From the NCBI GenBank assembly GCA_963513935.1, contig OY740765.1, positions 147,275,830 through 147,339,829 of the forward strand: 64,000 bases of DNA. The letters run 5' to 3'. A program made the translations under genes and the position numbers. The DNA comes from Aphrophora alni. Lineage: Eukaryota; Arthropoda; Insecta; Hemiptera; Aphrophoridae. Positions 34,131-46,572 of this stretch are shown here, in pieces (within the stretch, counting starts at the first letter, position 1; each line of letters starts with the position of its first letter). The notes beneath the pieces are model-generated. The model had not been told where the DNA came from, did no database searches, and saw nothing but the letters and a program-made list of their open reading frames with translations.

Positions 34131-35126
34131 CAAGTACCTACGGTCTTTAGCATAAATAGTTTAATTAAACTCAGTAATAAATTCTGTTTCGGCTGTCAAC
34201 AATAAAATTTATTTTTCATATTTCAATTTCCTTTTTTTTAATATTTACAGGATGCATCCTTTTAAAACAAACGATTATTTTAATAATAGAACAATATCTC
34301 TTGAAGATCAAAATTGTTTAATATTTGTTAACAAAAATTGTATCTTTGTTTTTATACTAAATTTGATTGTTTGTATCCTAAAAGATAAATGTATTTTGAT
34401 GTCTCAAATAAATTTATTAATTTGAATTTCAAATATAATGAATTTCAATTTAATTTACAGAAAATTAGCAAATTAACTAAATTTGCATTGTGTGTTTTTT
34501 TAGCATAGTAATGTATAAGCTGTTTTCAGGTTTGTTGGTCTGGTCTCGTTTGTATTTGAGCTTGTTGGGGGTTTCTCCGAAAGTAACAGCACGTTTTCCA
34601 TTCAATCCCTTTCATGAAATTTCTGTTTTCATTAAACCGTCCCTAACAATGTGTTTATAATATTTTTGAAAATTGAGATGACAGCCAAAAATAGACGACC
34701 GACTCTGCTGAATGAATATTTGGTGAATGTAGTTGAAGAGAAATTAGAGAGAACAGACATTTTAAAATTACATTACTTTCCATAAATTTCAAGTTCACTT
34801 TACAAAATAGTATCCAAAATTGTGTGCACACTGAATACTGAAGATTCGTACAGAACAACACAAAATGAAAAGGTAAAGCAATGCATTGGCCTTTCGTTCA
34901 TGATTCAGTAAGCGAGGCGATGATACCTTGAACTTTATAGTCACAGGACGAAACATAGGTGACATATGGAACCGCTGAATTAAAGTGGCAGTCCATTAGA
35001 TTGGAATACATTTACTATCAAGGTTGTAACTTATAACTCAAGTAGACATTTTCCACACAGAAGATCATGTATACAGTGTTTTGCACAAGGGTCTGAAAAT
35101 TGTGCACTATTTTCACACATAAATAT
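34131..35126. other. Intron 4, middle part
   Basis: No gene was recognised. Confidence 0.4.
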
Positions 35127-35136
35127 AAAATACCTT

Positions 35137-35365
35137 CAAGGATAAAATAAAGCTTAAAGTTTCAAAATATTTTAATAATATAAATGAGCTGCAATTGTTT
35201 CGCCTTGCGGTTGTTTCAACTGCATTTGCCCGATGATGCTGCAAGGCGATTATTAATTAAAATTAAAATATTTTGAAACTTTAAGCTTTATTGCTTTATT
35301 TTATGCTTGAATATGGAGTTTCAACAAAAAATATCTGCTGTTACATTGAAATTTTTAAAAATAAT
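35137..35365 (+). mobile_element. Snap-back PLE-tail element, second copy
   Basis: The element is flanked by the 10-bp duplication 'aaaatacctt' (35127-35136 and 35366-35375). It begins 'caaggataaaataaagc', has imperfect inverted arms ('gtttcaaaatattttaa' / 'ttaaaatattttgaaac') and a central 'ttgtttcgccttgcgg', and an unpaired tail 'ttgaatatggagtttcaaca'. It is homologous to the element at 2553-2758 but more diverged, so its arms no longer match perfectly. Confidence 0.85.
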
Positions 35366-35375
35366 AAAATACCTT

Positions 35376-36070
35376 TTTCATTATTTTCTCAATATTTAAC
35401 AATGTAAAATCAAAATACTCTGTGACACAACTAAGCTAAATTTTAAGCATTAAATAACAAAAACTGGTTAGAGCATACATTAACTTAAATTTACTGTTAT
35501 TTTCTTTACTAATAATCTTATTCTATCAGTAAACTAATATGGATTATAACAGCACAAAAAAACAAACACCCAAAAGATTCTGCTACATTCCAGGGAACAA
35601 ATGAACTAATCAAAAAATCATCTCTACTATATTTGAATTTCTCTATTTCTCTTTCTCTCTAAAAAATAGTCTATTAACTCACCGGATCTAATCAAAGGAA
35701 CTTCTGGTATCATCACCAGTACCTAGCTGAACTAAAATATATACTTGGAAAATAATCTATGTTTTTAAATTTAAAACTCAAATTAAATAAATCAGGTCCT
35801 AACATTGTGTTGGGTGGGTGAATAATAGAGGTGGTAATGGCAAAGTTCCCAGGGCTCACTGACAGTAAAAATGATGTAGTTGAATCATACAAATAAGATG
35901 TAAAAAAACTCGGCTTGGTGTTCTTTCTTGCTGAGAATATTGGTTCAGTTCTGTCCTTAACCAATAACATATAAATAACCTTATGTAGGTTTTGGTGATA
36001 AACCTAACAGTTTGGTCTGTTTTCATCCTGAATAGAGTATGAAATTGCTCTGTGGATTAACTCCACAAAG
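35376..36070. other. Intron 4, unassigned
   Basis: No gene was recognised. Confidence 0.4.
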
Positions 36071-36074
36071 CAGA

Positions 36075-36580
36075 TAACCCAATTGGTCTTTTGTATTCAG
36101 AAAAAAGTAGTAAAAATTGTGGATTATTTGAACAATTTTTTTTTTTTTTGTAAAAAAAATCAGTGTTTTGACTTCTCTGTGTATGTAAAAGTAATGTTAT
36201 ATTACAAGTTTAAGAGTTCTTCAGCTTATAATATTGATGTACATGCACATATTACATGTAGGAAATATGATTTCCTTGGTCAGCAGCACACATGTTGGTG
36301 GCTTTTGAAAAATTCCTATCTGAAGTTGGTGTCCATTTTATGAATTAACTTCCTAAAGAGTTTAAGGAGCCAATGGAAGTCAGCATTAAAAAACATTAAA
36401 GCTGTCGCTGAAAGTTGGTTAGTCGGCGAATTTTTTCAAGGCCACACTATGCATTAAAAAATAATAATATATGGAATTGTTTTTACTATTGATTTGATTA
36501 AATTCTTGTCTGTGTATACTTATATGCAAGTTGTTTTCTGTCGTTAGTTGTATAGAATAAATGAAGTAAGTAAATAAAAA
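36075..36580 (+). mobile_element. LINE 3' fragment (CR1/jockey-like C-terminus)
   Basis: It encodes a degraded RT C-terminus: 'IQKKVVKIVD', 'VMLYYKFKSS' and 'NIDVHAHITCRKYDF' followed by 'QQHT'. A frame-shifted 'LPKE(F)KEPMEV'-like stretch follows at about 36340-36420. The 3' end carries an AATAAATGAAGTAAGTAAATAAA-type tail at about 36550-36580. The order (IQKRA... YxxEVxxYxxK... HxHxTR) is that of CR1/jockey C-termini. Confidence 0.65.
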
Positions 36581-36866
36581 TACCTCTTGATGGAATTGCT
36601 GGCGGACAAAAAGCTTTCAAGTCTCCTCTGGGCCATTTGATGACAAAAAGCTCCAAATTAATTTTCCCCGTATATTTTAAAATCCTTGTTCTTGACTTTC
36701 AAAACTGTGTTGTTTATATAATAAAAAAAGTAAGTAACATACACAGTAACTAACATTACAGAATATAGCTTACACAAAATTTTCTTCAGTGCAGGTCAGG
36801 CAATTGAGTCCTTATGCATAAGAATTGATAAGGAATATAAATCAATTCCCAGAAAAATTACGCTGA

Positions 36867-37145
36867 TCAGATATTTGCTGTGAAGCAGATACTACAAATG
36901 AGTACAACATAGACCTGCAGTCATTGTTTATAGATTTCAAGAAAGCATTTAATATATAGTAGATAGGGTTAAGTTGTTGGAGGTATTAGAGAGTTATGGT
37001 ATACCAATGAAATTAATAAGGATTGTTCAGATAAGTAGCAGTGGCAGAGTTTTAGTAGGAGGAAAGTAAAGTAACAAGTTTGGTCTTACAAGAGGCATGA
37101 ACCAAGATGATGCTCAGTAAGGGTTGTTCAATTTTGCTCAAAGGT
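36867..37145 (+). mobile_element. RTE-like LINE reverse transcriptase fragment
   Basis: Across three frames one reads 'DQIFAVKQIL', 'NIDLQSLFIDFKKAFN' (RT motif A, F-x-D-F-x-K-A-F), 'LLEVLESYGIPMKLIRIVQ', 'GRVLVGGK' and 'FGLTRGMNQDDAQ' (degenerate 'TRGVRQGDALS'). It is short and heavily mutated, with both ends missing. Confidence 0.75.
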
Positions 37146-38902
37146 TAAACATCATATAAAAATTATGACACGCCTATAGCTATGCTGAATACAGCTGTTA
37201 GGAATTAGTTTTATCTAAATACGGCCGATTGCACTATTTGTTACGTTCTTGTTTTATCTAAGACTTAATTTTGGGTTCAAATGAAATTTGTATCATTTAT
37301 TATAAATGAGAGATATTTATTTAAGATAAAGTGATTAATGGTTAAATAAAATACATATAGGAATCAGTGGTTCAGTTTCTGTATAATACCTTATTGATCC
37401 CGTTTATTGTAAACTATATCAATTAGTCCCTAGATAGAGCAAGCTGAATATTATTGTGAAGTATTCAAAAATTCAAATAAGTCTACTTTCTTTTATCTCT
37501 TATTAAATTCATTTAAGAATACACTGTCGGTTTGTTCACTTCTATTTCTGCAAGCAGCAGGTACTGTGTTTTTGACAACAATGTTTCCAAAGCTGATGAA
37601 TCCCTTTGATAGTTCCGACCAATGTTCTTGGTTAGCCGTAGAGCAGAGCCTCCAGCTGTCACTGTTGGTCTCTACAATAATGACTGAGCTCCCTTTCTGG
37701 TCATGGTGGGTTTATATACCTTACCAGGTTAAAGAACTAGTAGGTATTTTCTCTAGTCAGCTATGGAACACTTTTTGATATATTTTACAACAATATTCTG
37801 TCTTCTGTGTATTGTCTTGAGACTTATTATAAAAATTATATTTGTTGATAGTTTTTTATAATTTTACCTAACAACTATTCTAAACAATTATTCCTAACAC
37901 AGCATTAATAGCCAGAAATAAATCAGCTCTCGTCGAGATGTTTTAAATGCTGAAGAGAAAAAGTCGTGACATGGCCTTCCAATAAATGAATGAAGGAAAA
38001 TCAGAGTATGTGACGTGACAGCAGGTCAGGCAGGACAGTGTTTTGGAAATTTGGTGATAGAGGATGTATTATTTTAAGAATGTTTTTCATATTTTGGGAT
38101 TACAAATTCCCTTCTCTTCTAAATTTATTTTTGTAAGAAAGTGGTAAGATTGTCTAAACTGCACGGATTAATTTTGTTCTGGCATTGTGTACGGCTTTAA
38201 CATGAAGTTTTAATGACACTAAAGTAATCATTAATCAATCCGTTATGACACAGAAACTTCCAACATAAAACCTGTGACGACGTGTCACTGAGCTTGCCAC
38301 CTACTTGAGCAAATTGTCCTTAGCAGGAAACATTTGCTTGGTAGTTGGGTCGAGCGTGGAGTATGCATTGGTCCGCAAAAGCAATCAGACATCCTGTATG
38401 TGCAGTGTAGTTCAACTTTTGGTTTTGATGTATATTTTTCAATTTACAGCATGGCTGGTTAATAAATTGGGTCATAGCATTCAGGTATTTACCGGAAGCC
38501 CAATCCTCAATTTAGACGTGTTATTTGTTAAAATAGATGACACAAGATGACAATAGCCCTCGCCCAAGTTCAACTCTCTTGTTAAGTAGTTTGGTATTGT
38601 GTGAGTGTTTAATTAGTAATTAGCTTCTAATTGGGTAACATATTATAAATTAAATTGATCTTTTCAAAGCTGGCTACACAGTGCTGTGTTGCAGACCTAG
38701 GGTAATGATTTTGGCCTCGAAATGGGCATGGGTCAATAACAGTATCGTTTCCAAAATGGGGTAGGACATGTAATATTGCTATCTCAAATGGTTACCAATT
38801 GGTACAAACCCTGCCAGTTTGACTAAATACTAAATTTAGTATATGTAAGCTATGTGCTAAGAAATATTATTCATTTGTATAGTAATTTTTTTTTGTTGAC
38901 AG
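37146..38902. other. Intron 4, distal part
   Basis: No gene was recognised. ORFs at 37566-37778 and 38305-38550 lack recognisable motifs or splice context. Confidence 0.4.
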
Positions 38903-39068
38903 CCCTTAATAGATGAAGTAATTACGTTAGCACAATACAAAGACAGACTGGAACGATCCGATCAAGTCAAAGCAAGTCTAACAGAGGAGGTACAACAATT
39001 AAAAGAAGAACTTCAAAAAATAAAATCAAGAAATCAGAAATTGTGTGAACTGCTGTTCAAAGGAGAGA
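38903..39068 (+). CDS. GKAP1: G-kinase-anchoring protein 1, coding exon 5
   Basis: 166 nt following acceptor 'tttgttgacag', ending GAGA|GTAAGT (phase 1). It encodes the long coiled coil: 'LAQYKDRLERSDQVKASLTE', 'EVQQLKEELQKIKSRNQKL' and 'CELLFKGE', aligned with the family's '[26 protein letters not shown]'. The heptad spacing of Leu is clear. The split codon completes as ATG with the first two bases of exon 6, restoring the conserved 'GEM' seen in vertebrate GKAP1. That supports both splice sites. Confidence 0.93.
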
Positions 39069-41649
39069 GTAAGTACATTGGTTTCATTTTAATTTTAGAA
39101 TAGCTTAAAGGTCTATTCATATTTATCCGTCCAGTGTCCATACAATTCTGTAACATTTTGTCAGTGTCTCAGTGATAAATAATATTGTTTATTTGAATTT
39201 GAATGAGTGTATCCTTAACATGTTTGGTTCAGTATCATATTTTGGCATTCAGTGTTAATTTAGAATCTTATTGTGTATTTACCACGCAGATTTTTTTATC
39301 ATTACATTTCATGAGTATGTAAGTTATGAGATATTTATTTAATACCTTGTAGTTAATATTTTTACTTTTCCACATATACTTAGTACAGATTTCGAGTTTT
39401 TTGCAGATATATCCATTTCGAATTCCCCTGAGTAAAAAAATGTGGTTTTTGGAATGATGTCTGTCATCTGTTGTAGGTGCATTGTTCTACAACCCAAACA
39501 AGTGAACTGATTTTACTAAAATTTGGTGTGGGCATATTTAGGGATTATCTTGAGGTTAAAAAACTTTTTTGATTGTACAAAATTTATGGGATAGCTGCCA
39601 TAAATAAAAAAAGGAAATTATGATTTCTTAAAATTGGCTCTAATGATTTTAATACAATTTTTATAAGGAAATGATGGGCAAAAGGTTTTAACAAGGGGAA
39701 AATTTATAACATTTTGTTCAAGTATATCCTTTAAGGACCCAAACAAAATGTATTGGTTGCCACCTTTCTAAAAAAATGCTGGTTTGTCAGTTATTGGTAA
39801 AAAACAAACAAAAATGGCCATAGGGGCTGTTATAAAAGATTTAATTTCTTAAAATCATCTATATCAATTTCATTCAATTTTAGTAAAATGAGAAGTTTAA
39901 TGATTTAAAAATGGCGTCCATGATTAATTTATCTTTTTGATTGTCAACTACCGAACTGAAATTTTGGTGACAAATAGATTTAGCTGGTTTTTATTTTGTT
40001 TTGGAAATGGGTGAGAGAAATTTTGTGCATTGTTTTTGCACCATTTATTTATTATCCGCTTATGAAAATAATTTGGTGAAACTATTTCCTACAAATGTTA
40101 TAAACTCACAATCTAGACAACAATATAATATGAGCCATGATTTTTTAAGTAAGATCTGTTTTGAATTAAAAAGAACACATTAAAAGATAAAAATAACCAA
40201 TAAAATTTTTAAAACTTATAACCAATAAAATCTCAATATCTTCGTTCTTTTCCAACATAATCATGATTGACTCTCACACTTTTTTATATTGTTTCAACAG
40301 CTTCCTTTTTCCATCTTCGTAAAAGTTTCTCGCCAGTTTCTTGAACAAAGTTACTAATGCTGGCTTTCAATTCCATATGTCATTTCACTACAAAATTAAT
40401 CACCAAGATGCCTTTTTGTATCCCCAAAAAAACAGTGGCCATGAATTCTGTAGCAGAATTTCTTGCGTTTGTAGATGACGAGTGTGTAATCAATATTTGT
40501 GTATGAATCTCAGGTTTCAGTGATGTTGTATTTTGGGGTATTTTGTAGATAACGGACATACCTTCCTACATGGATGATTGTCACTCAGGACCTATCCACC
40601 ACCCCCCATCTATCTACACTAAAAAAACCTAGAGATAAGGTTGATTTTACTATTTAATGTGTTCTTTTGTTTTACTTTAAATAGTCTGTATTACTGAAAC
40701 TTTGAATTTACTTGCTTACTCTCGCAAAAACAACTGGTTGGATTTTGATGACACAGGCAATAGAAACTTTCTTTCAAATACCAGAAAAAATTCTTAATTG
40801 ATTTAACATATATATATTTTTGAATAATTCAACTTATATAAACCTTATTTCTTCTTAATGTAATCAACATAATTCCTTTAATTTTCCCTAGTAATTATTG
40901 CATTGGTACATATGATATTCCTAGATTGTTACCGGCTATTTCCAATGTAAAAATGATTAAACAAAAGTGAGTGTTCACGGTTGAAAATATTAATTTAATA
41001 TTTCTTTTTTTTTAACATTAATTTATTTTTGATTCTGCTTTTAATTTTAATTTTTTTTATTTTTATTTTTATTAAAAACTAAAGTCACGAACATTTACTA
41101 AGTTTTCCCCAGAGCGGGCTATTTTCTTCTTAAAGGGGGGGGAAACTGTTTCTTTTTAACTTTTAGAAAAATTATTACAACTTTTAGACTTATGATATTA
41201 TCTAAAAATCAGAGTTTATCTTTACCGTGGGCAGTTGACAATGCTGGAAAAGTGTTGCTCCCTTGGTGGGTGGACTGGAAGATACTGTCGGATGTTGATA
41301 CCCTCAGGATAGTCCAGATCTGCTCATGCCAGCGACATTCAGTCTAAGCGTAGAGAAATACCAGTATGATGACCGCCAATTGATAATAAAAATAGAGAGA
41401 GCATCGTCGAGTCCTTGACTCGCGTGTTTATAGATTTCACAAAAAAGTAATTTTGTATTCATACGCTGATTTGCAAGAAAACTAGTAAATTCTAAAAGAC
41501 CTGGCAGAAAGTTGTTTTTTTCCTGTTTATCACTTAGTATTGATTCAATTCGACATTCTATATAATTTTTTTCCAGAAAAAGTCTTTATTCATGAGAAAA
41601 TTGCATTTTTCCCAATCGATGCAAACTATGCAGCTCCACGTTTTGAACT
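39069..41649. other. Intron 5, proximal part
   Basis: No gene was recognised. On the - strand at about 40260-40500 there are transposase-like phrases ('LKASISNFVQETGEKLLRRW'). They are too degraded to place in a family. A G-run occurs at 41136-41143. Confidence 0.4.
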
Positions 41650-41653
41650 TTAA

Positions 41654-43786
41654 CCCTCCAACTGGTGATCGACCACTTTTTGCCTTAAAAGTGGTCGCTT
41701 CGTTAGTCACGGCTCTATTCACCAACTAAAAAACATGTATTTTGCCATTCAACGTTACGCCCACTTAAAATTGTCCCATCGCAATAAATAAAATACCGTT
41801 GGAAAGCTAATGTTCCGTAGATGCATATCATGCAAAAAAATACCACAAAAGTTATTAATAATATTCCAAAAATTGGCGAAGTTCGCATAGTTTTCATGCG
41901 AAACGTCAAAGTTTTACGTCAACAAGTTTTAAACAAAACATTCGTCTTATTTGTCAATTATTCCTATTTCGAAATTTCAATCTGTCACATCGGACATAAC
42001 ACTGCTTGATAGATCGCGTCTTTCTCTTCAAAACCGTGTTTATCAAATGTTTCCAACTAGTATAGTTTTTATTATATAAAAATTAAACCAAATCAAGAAT
42101 TTTAACGCTCTTTTACACACTAAAAATTACATTTTTTGCAATTCAACTTTTATCCTAGTAGATATTATATTATCGAAATGTATTCTATACCATTGAAAAG
42201 GCAATCTTTCATAACCAGGTTTAGAAAAATTAAACTTGTGTCAAATAGTAAAACAAGACTTGACTGAAGTTGATGTTCATAACGCTAGGTTGCGACAACT
42301 GGCCGCGGCGAGTTTTATATATAAAATATCACCTATATGTTCATATATTTTTTCTAAATGGTAAAACTTGTCCAAATGTTACAAGTTGACAATATTATAT
42401 AGTATTTTTCTTCCTCTTTCGAACTATGAAGACGAAATCATCCTAAGTTTTATAGTTTACGAGTTACATACAGTCTACGATGTGGCTTACTGAATATTTT
42501 GATCCTACTCTTGACTTGGAGTATTTAGACGCTATTCCATATTTCTACATTGACGTCATAGATTTTTTACCGTTCTCTTACATCATTCTAAAGATGAGAT
42601 TTCCATCTTTAATTTAGTGTATGTTAAATATTTGTGCATTGAAAATTAGGGAAGCTATTTTGATCCAAAGTTCCTCCATTTCAAGTCAATCTTTCACAAT
42701 GCAATTAGACGCAAAAGGGCGTGGCATTTGTGTAATATATTTACTATTTCCTTTATTTTGAAGGTTTGTGTATACAAATTGTATATAAATTGTATATACA
42801 AGTTACAATATATGTGTTTTTATTTCTAAAGTTTGTTTTTGATTGAATTTCGAGTGTGTATATGGAATAACCTATAAATAAAAATGGCAAGTTTAGACTA
42901 TATGCATATTTTCTTATATTTAGTGTTTTATATGAGTATACAAGTGAATATGTGTGTTATTCTTTGTAAAGTATATTGTCTTAGTAAAATCTAATGATTT
43001 TGTCTTAGGCCTAGCTTTAGGAAGTTACTAATTACGCCTAAATGTCAAGAGTTCAAACCTAACCTCAAGCGTCAGAATACAAATTTTTGAAAAATCGTCA
43101 TTATTATTTAGGAAATGTAACATATTATTTTTTTCCGCTAAATATATTCACAAATATATTAGAAATCTCAACAAATGGTTGAAAAAATTGCAAAAAATGT
43201 ATTAGTATGTTTTTGATCACCATTTCTATGAAATTTCTGCTCTGTTACTCTTAGATTTTTTTGGTATTTGACCAAAAAACTCCAAATTTGATAAATCTAA
43301 CTTTTTTTTCACTACACACCTACATTCTATGCACCTTTCTGGACATAATGATATATAGAAGTTCTGTATAAAATATATTTTACTATTTTTAATGTTTTTT
43401 TAAAAAAATAAAGAGAAAATTCAGTTTTTACGTAAAATAATTTTTTACATTTTTAAAATGTAACAAATTTATATATTTGTTTTCCTAAATATATTCACAA
43501 ATAATACACAAAAATTGTGTATATCTTAGAAATAGGTAGTAAGCTATTGATTTTGGGTGATACCGATTTTTCTGAAAATTAGTTAATATCATTTTTGACA
43601 TCTAACATACTTACTCCAAAACCGTTTAAAAATTTTTTTTTTTTTTTTTACATAGATAAATTCTATGCATCTTTCTGAGAAAAATGATATCTTATAAGTT
43701 AGGTTTTGTATACAAATTATATATTTTATTAATTTTTAAACGAACGAAGAATTTTTAAGATATCTTAACATGCGCCAGCTGGAGGG
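41654..43786. mobile_element. Non-autonomous TTAA-flanked element, copy 1 (2.13 kb)
   Basis: TTAA at 41650-41653 and 43787-43790. The termini are inverted ('ccctccaactgg' at the start, 'ccagctggaggg' at the end). Near the left end is a hairpin 'cgaccactttt'/'aaaagtggtcg'. It shares long blocks with 48125-49859 ('ataccgttggaaagctaatg', 'ttccgtagatgcat', 'gtcttaggcctagctttag', 'tgcatctttctgagaaaaat') but has a diverged middle. No transposase was found. The TTAA target and CCC...GGG ends suggest mobilisation by a piggyBac-type transposase. Confidence 0.85.
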
Positions 43787-43807
43787 TTAACTATCTGAAT
43801 GTCTGAA

Positions 43808-44992
43808 CTGGAAATTATTTATATTGTAAATTTAAAATTGTCCTGTCTTGAAGAGACCAAATTGTTTATAAATGATTCTACTTTAATTAGTTGCAACTTT
43901 TAATGATTAGATTTTTTATGAGTATCTTTACTCTCATATAAAAAAAAATTATATTACATTACAATTACTTATTTAAACAAATTTTTTATCATTAGTTTTT
44001 TTTCTTTAAACAAAAAATAACATAAGATTGTTTATCATTTTTGTTACCACATTGTAGCCATCTCCAGGGTGAACATCTTTTGTGGTGAGCAGCCCTCGGT
44101 TTTGATGTGAAGTTCCATTGTAGACTTAACGATTCCGCTGATGATCTCAATTTGTCTTTACAATTTCACAGTTCTATTCATGTGTCCATCGATTTCCTAC
44201 ACACTTTACAATCAATTGATTCTAAGCTGTTTATCATTTACTTTGTCTATATTGCAAGAAAATCACATTAACACAATTTACATTGTCTACAAATTTTTCT
44301 TTCTTTACTGAAAAAACGCGTCTTACCACCTCTGACGCCAATTCTCGATTCTACTAAAACATTAATTTTACATTGTTCACAGATACTTCGATCAAAAATG
44401 CGTCTGACCACGTCAGATGCCGGTTTACAACCGAACTAAAAAACACGTCTTACCAACTCAGACATTCTCTTAAGACTTTTTACAAGCATTAACACTACAT
44501 TGTTCACAAATATCTTATAACAAAATTACGTCTGACCAAGTCAGATGCCTCCTTAAGACTTTTCTAAAACACATCCTATTACCTCTGACGTTCCTAACCA
44601 ACTGCTGGCTTCTCTAGATCTCACAACTAAGCGTCCTTTCTTAGATTTACATAGTCAGCAAAACCCAACATATTCACATATTTTGTAGCACGGACACTAC
44701 TTAAATCATCCATATGACAACAGGCTCTGTCTATTCTCACAACACAACATATCATTTTAAAATTTATTATACCTTACAATTAACATTTTCTGCCTTAAAT
44801 TTATATTTTGGAAATCTATTTTAAATTTTTTATTGCCCTTGTTTTAATATTATTTACAGTCATTTATTTGACTCACGTTGTCTTCTCTTTAGACCAATTA
44901 TAAATTTCTCGGTTTATTTTCATATTTCAAATCTTAAAGCAACCATTTCTTTAGTATCAAAGTTAAAGTTGATTTTTTAAGGATTACAATTT
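43808..44992. repeat. Long inverted repeat, left arm (partner 52135-53328)
   Basis: About 1.19 kb that is the reverse complement of 52135-53328 at high identity. Shared blocks include 'aaattgtcctgtcttgaaga', 'gtagccatctccagggtgaa', 'aatcaattgattctaagc' and 'aaagcaaccatttctttag'. The outer breakpoint is at about 43808 and the inner one after 'aaggattacaa'. It contains internally repeated units (44318-44590). Together the arms enclose 7.1 kb, including GKAP1 exon 6. The + strand is pyrimidine-rich (C over G); the partner is the opposite. Confidence 0.92.
44318..44590. repeat. Tandem subrepeats with palindromic core inside the arm
   Basis: The palindromic motif 'gcgtctgacca-cgtcagatgc' (44400-44420) recurs at 44528-44548. 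Related half-conserved motifs lie at about 44318, 44446 and 44572. The spacing alternates about 82 and 46 bp, giving a period of 128 bp. Each unit also carries 'acattgttcaca'. The partner arm holds the mirrored set at about 52560-52810. Confidence 0.8.
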
Positions 44993-45084
44993 GTAATAGT
45001 ACATTACACTTTTACTCTGATGTAGAACCAAGTTATATACTCTCTTGCAGTTCCAGTCACATATTGCCTTTACATTGAAGAAAG

Positions 45085-45330
45085 TGGTAAAATAAATCAA
45101 AGGAAATGGGGTCACCAAGTTCATAAAATTGAGTCAGCAATCCGCTCGTAAATTGCCACAAGTGGCAAAAAATTCCTGTGTCCAGGAATTGATCATATTC
45201 CAGACATGATAGAAAAAAGACGAAGATGTAAAGTGAAATCTGCTACTGAAATGTAGGCTACTGTTCCAAATGCAATGTTTACCTGTGTCTAACATTCAAG
45301 AAAAATGTTTTCAAACATTTCATAAAAAAT
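45085..45330 (+). pseudogene. piggyBac transposase C-terminal remnant
   Basis: A degraded reading contains 'IPDMIEKRRRCKVKSATEM' followed in another frame by 'YCSKCNVYLCLTFKKNVF', ending near 45330. This is the cysteine-rich C-terminal domain of piggyBac transposases (RCKVC...YCPKCNVxLCLxxCF). The preceding DDE region is absent. It sits just inside the left arm of the long inverted repeat, in intron 5. Confidence 0.75.
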
Positions 45331-45906
45331 AATATTACTGTGATTTTTTGTTTTTTTGACTTTTTATTTCTCAATCAACTGTTTTTAATGATTTCTTTTG
45401 AAAAACCTTCTGTAAATATTTAGTATTGTAGGTATATTTGTTAAAATAGTGATGACTTTTGTTTAGCAAAATTAAAAATTATTATTAATACTATCTGGTA
45501 CCAATGTGACATATATGTCATATGTCATTTATCAGTACATAATAAGTGGGAAAGACTTAGAATTGAATTTCCTATGCTTATGGCCCATTAATAGGTAAGA
45601 ATTACTACATAAATATGTTTTTAAATTTTCTATAAAAGTTTGGGTTAGAAAAAGTTTTATGGGTTACATAAAAAACAGTGCATATGCGATCCTGTTTCAT
45701 TGTCACTGTTGGCGGTAATTTTGAAACCGCCCTTACTTTATAAACATGTCTCATAGAATTACTAATGGGTAAATTGTGACCCATACCATTTGTTCGAACA
45801 TATATTTGTAGAGATACATTGTGTTTTATTTTTTCATAGTTTATTTTTAGGATGTACAGTTTGGTTTCCATTAAATTGTTGTTAACAATAATATACCTAT
45901 TTCCAG

Positions 45907-46058
45907 TGCAAGATATGGCTAAACTATTAGTCAGTGTGGACAAGTTACAGAAGGTAAAAGACGAGCTTTTAATTGAAGTATCGAGTCTTCACGTACAGTT
46001 AGAACAAGAGAGGTCCAAAGTGAGGGCTTTAACGGGAGATAACAAACATACCAGTAAG
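45907..46058 (+). CDS. GKAP1: G-kinase-anchoring protein 1, coding exon 6
   Basis: Acceptor 'acctatttccag', first bases TG completing Met from exon 5; ends ACC AGT AAG|GTAAGA (phase 0). It encodes 'DMAKLLVSVDKLQKVKDELL' then 'IEVSSLHVQLEQERSKVRAL', the best conserved GKAP1 block (compare 'KDKAEILLQVDESQ...VTSLHAALEQERSKV'). The upstream ATG at 45852 is intronic. The exon lies between the arms of a 1.2 kb inverted repeat and next to a piggyBac remnant and a SINE-like repeat. Confidence 0.95.
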
Positions 46059-46572
46059 GTAAGAATGCATTTGCTTTTAACATGTTCTGAGTGCAGGTTT
46101 TAATACTTTGGATACTGTCATCAAATCTGATGTGACAGGAGAAATGTAATGCAGCACATCTGGGCGCAGCCCCAACTTCTCATCTTTTTCTATTTCAACT
46201 ATCGTTTCTACAACGTTAGTAAGCTTCGGCAATTCATTACTTACCTTTTCTAATCCACTTGTATACTTCACTAAGAGTGGAGCATTGTATTGTAGCAAAC
46301 ATTAAAATTTCCATTTTTTCCCTCTCATATTAAACATTTGGATAGTGAATGTAATGGTGAAATAACTGTGATTGGGTTTGTTGGTGTATTTTTTTTTTAT
46401 GTTAGGGTAAATAGGAAATATATTTTCAATGAAAAAATAGCACAACATTTTTTCCTAAAAGCTAGATAGTTTTTTAAAAGGGAATTTTTCTTTTTTCCTT
46501 TGTTGTGTTAAACATGAATAGTTGAGTCGACAAGTCTGTGTTAAGAAGAAAACCATGTCTTTTAGTTTATGT

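Noticed and set aside
40260..40620. mariner-like transposase remnant on the - strand
   Set aside because: Only vague phrases (LKASISNF..., RRWKKE) and no catalytic motif or terminal repeats could be identified.
46077..46298. 73-codon - strand ORF with protein-like composition next to exon 6
   Set aside because: No family recognised and no splice context; possibly a transposon scrap, not enough to annotate.
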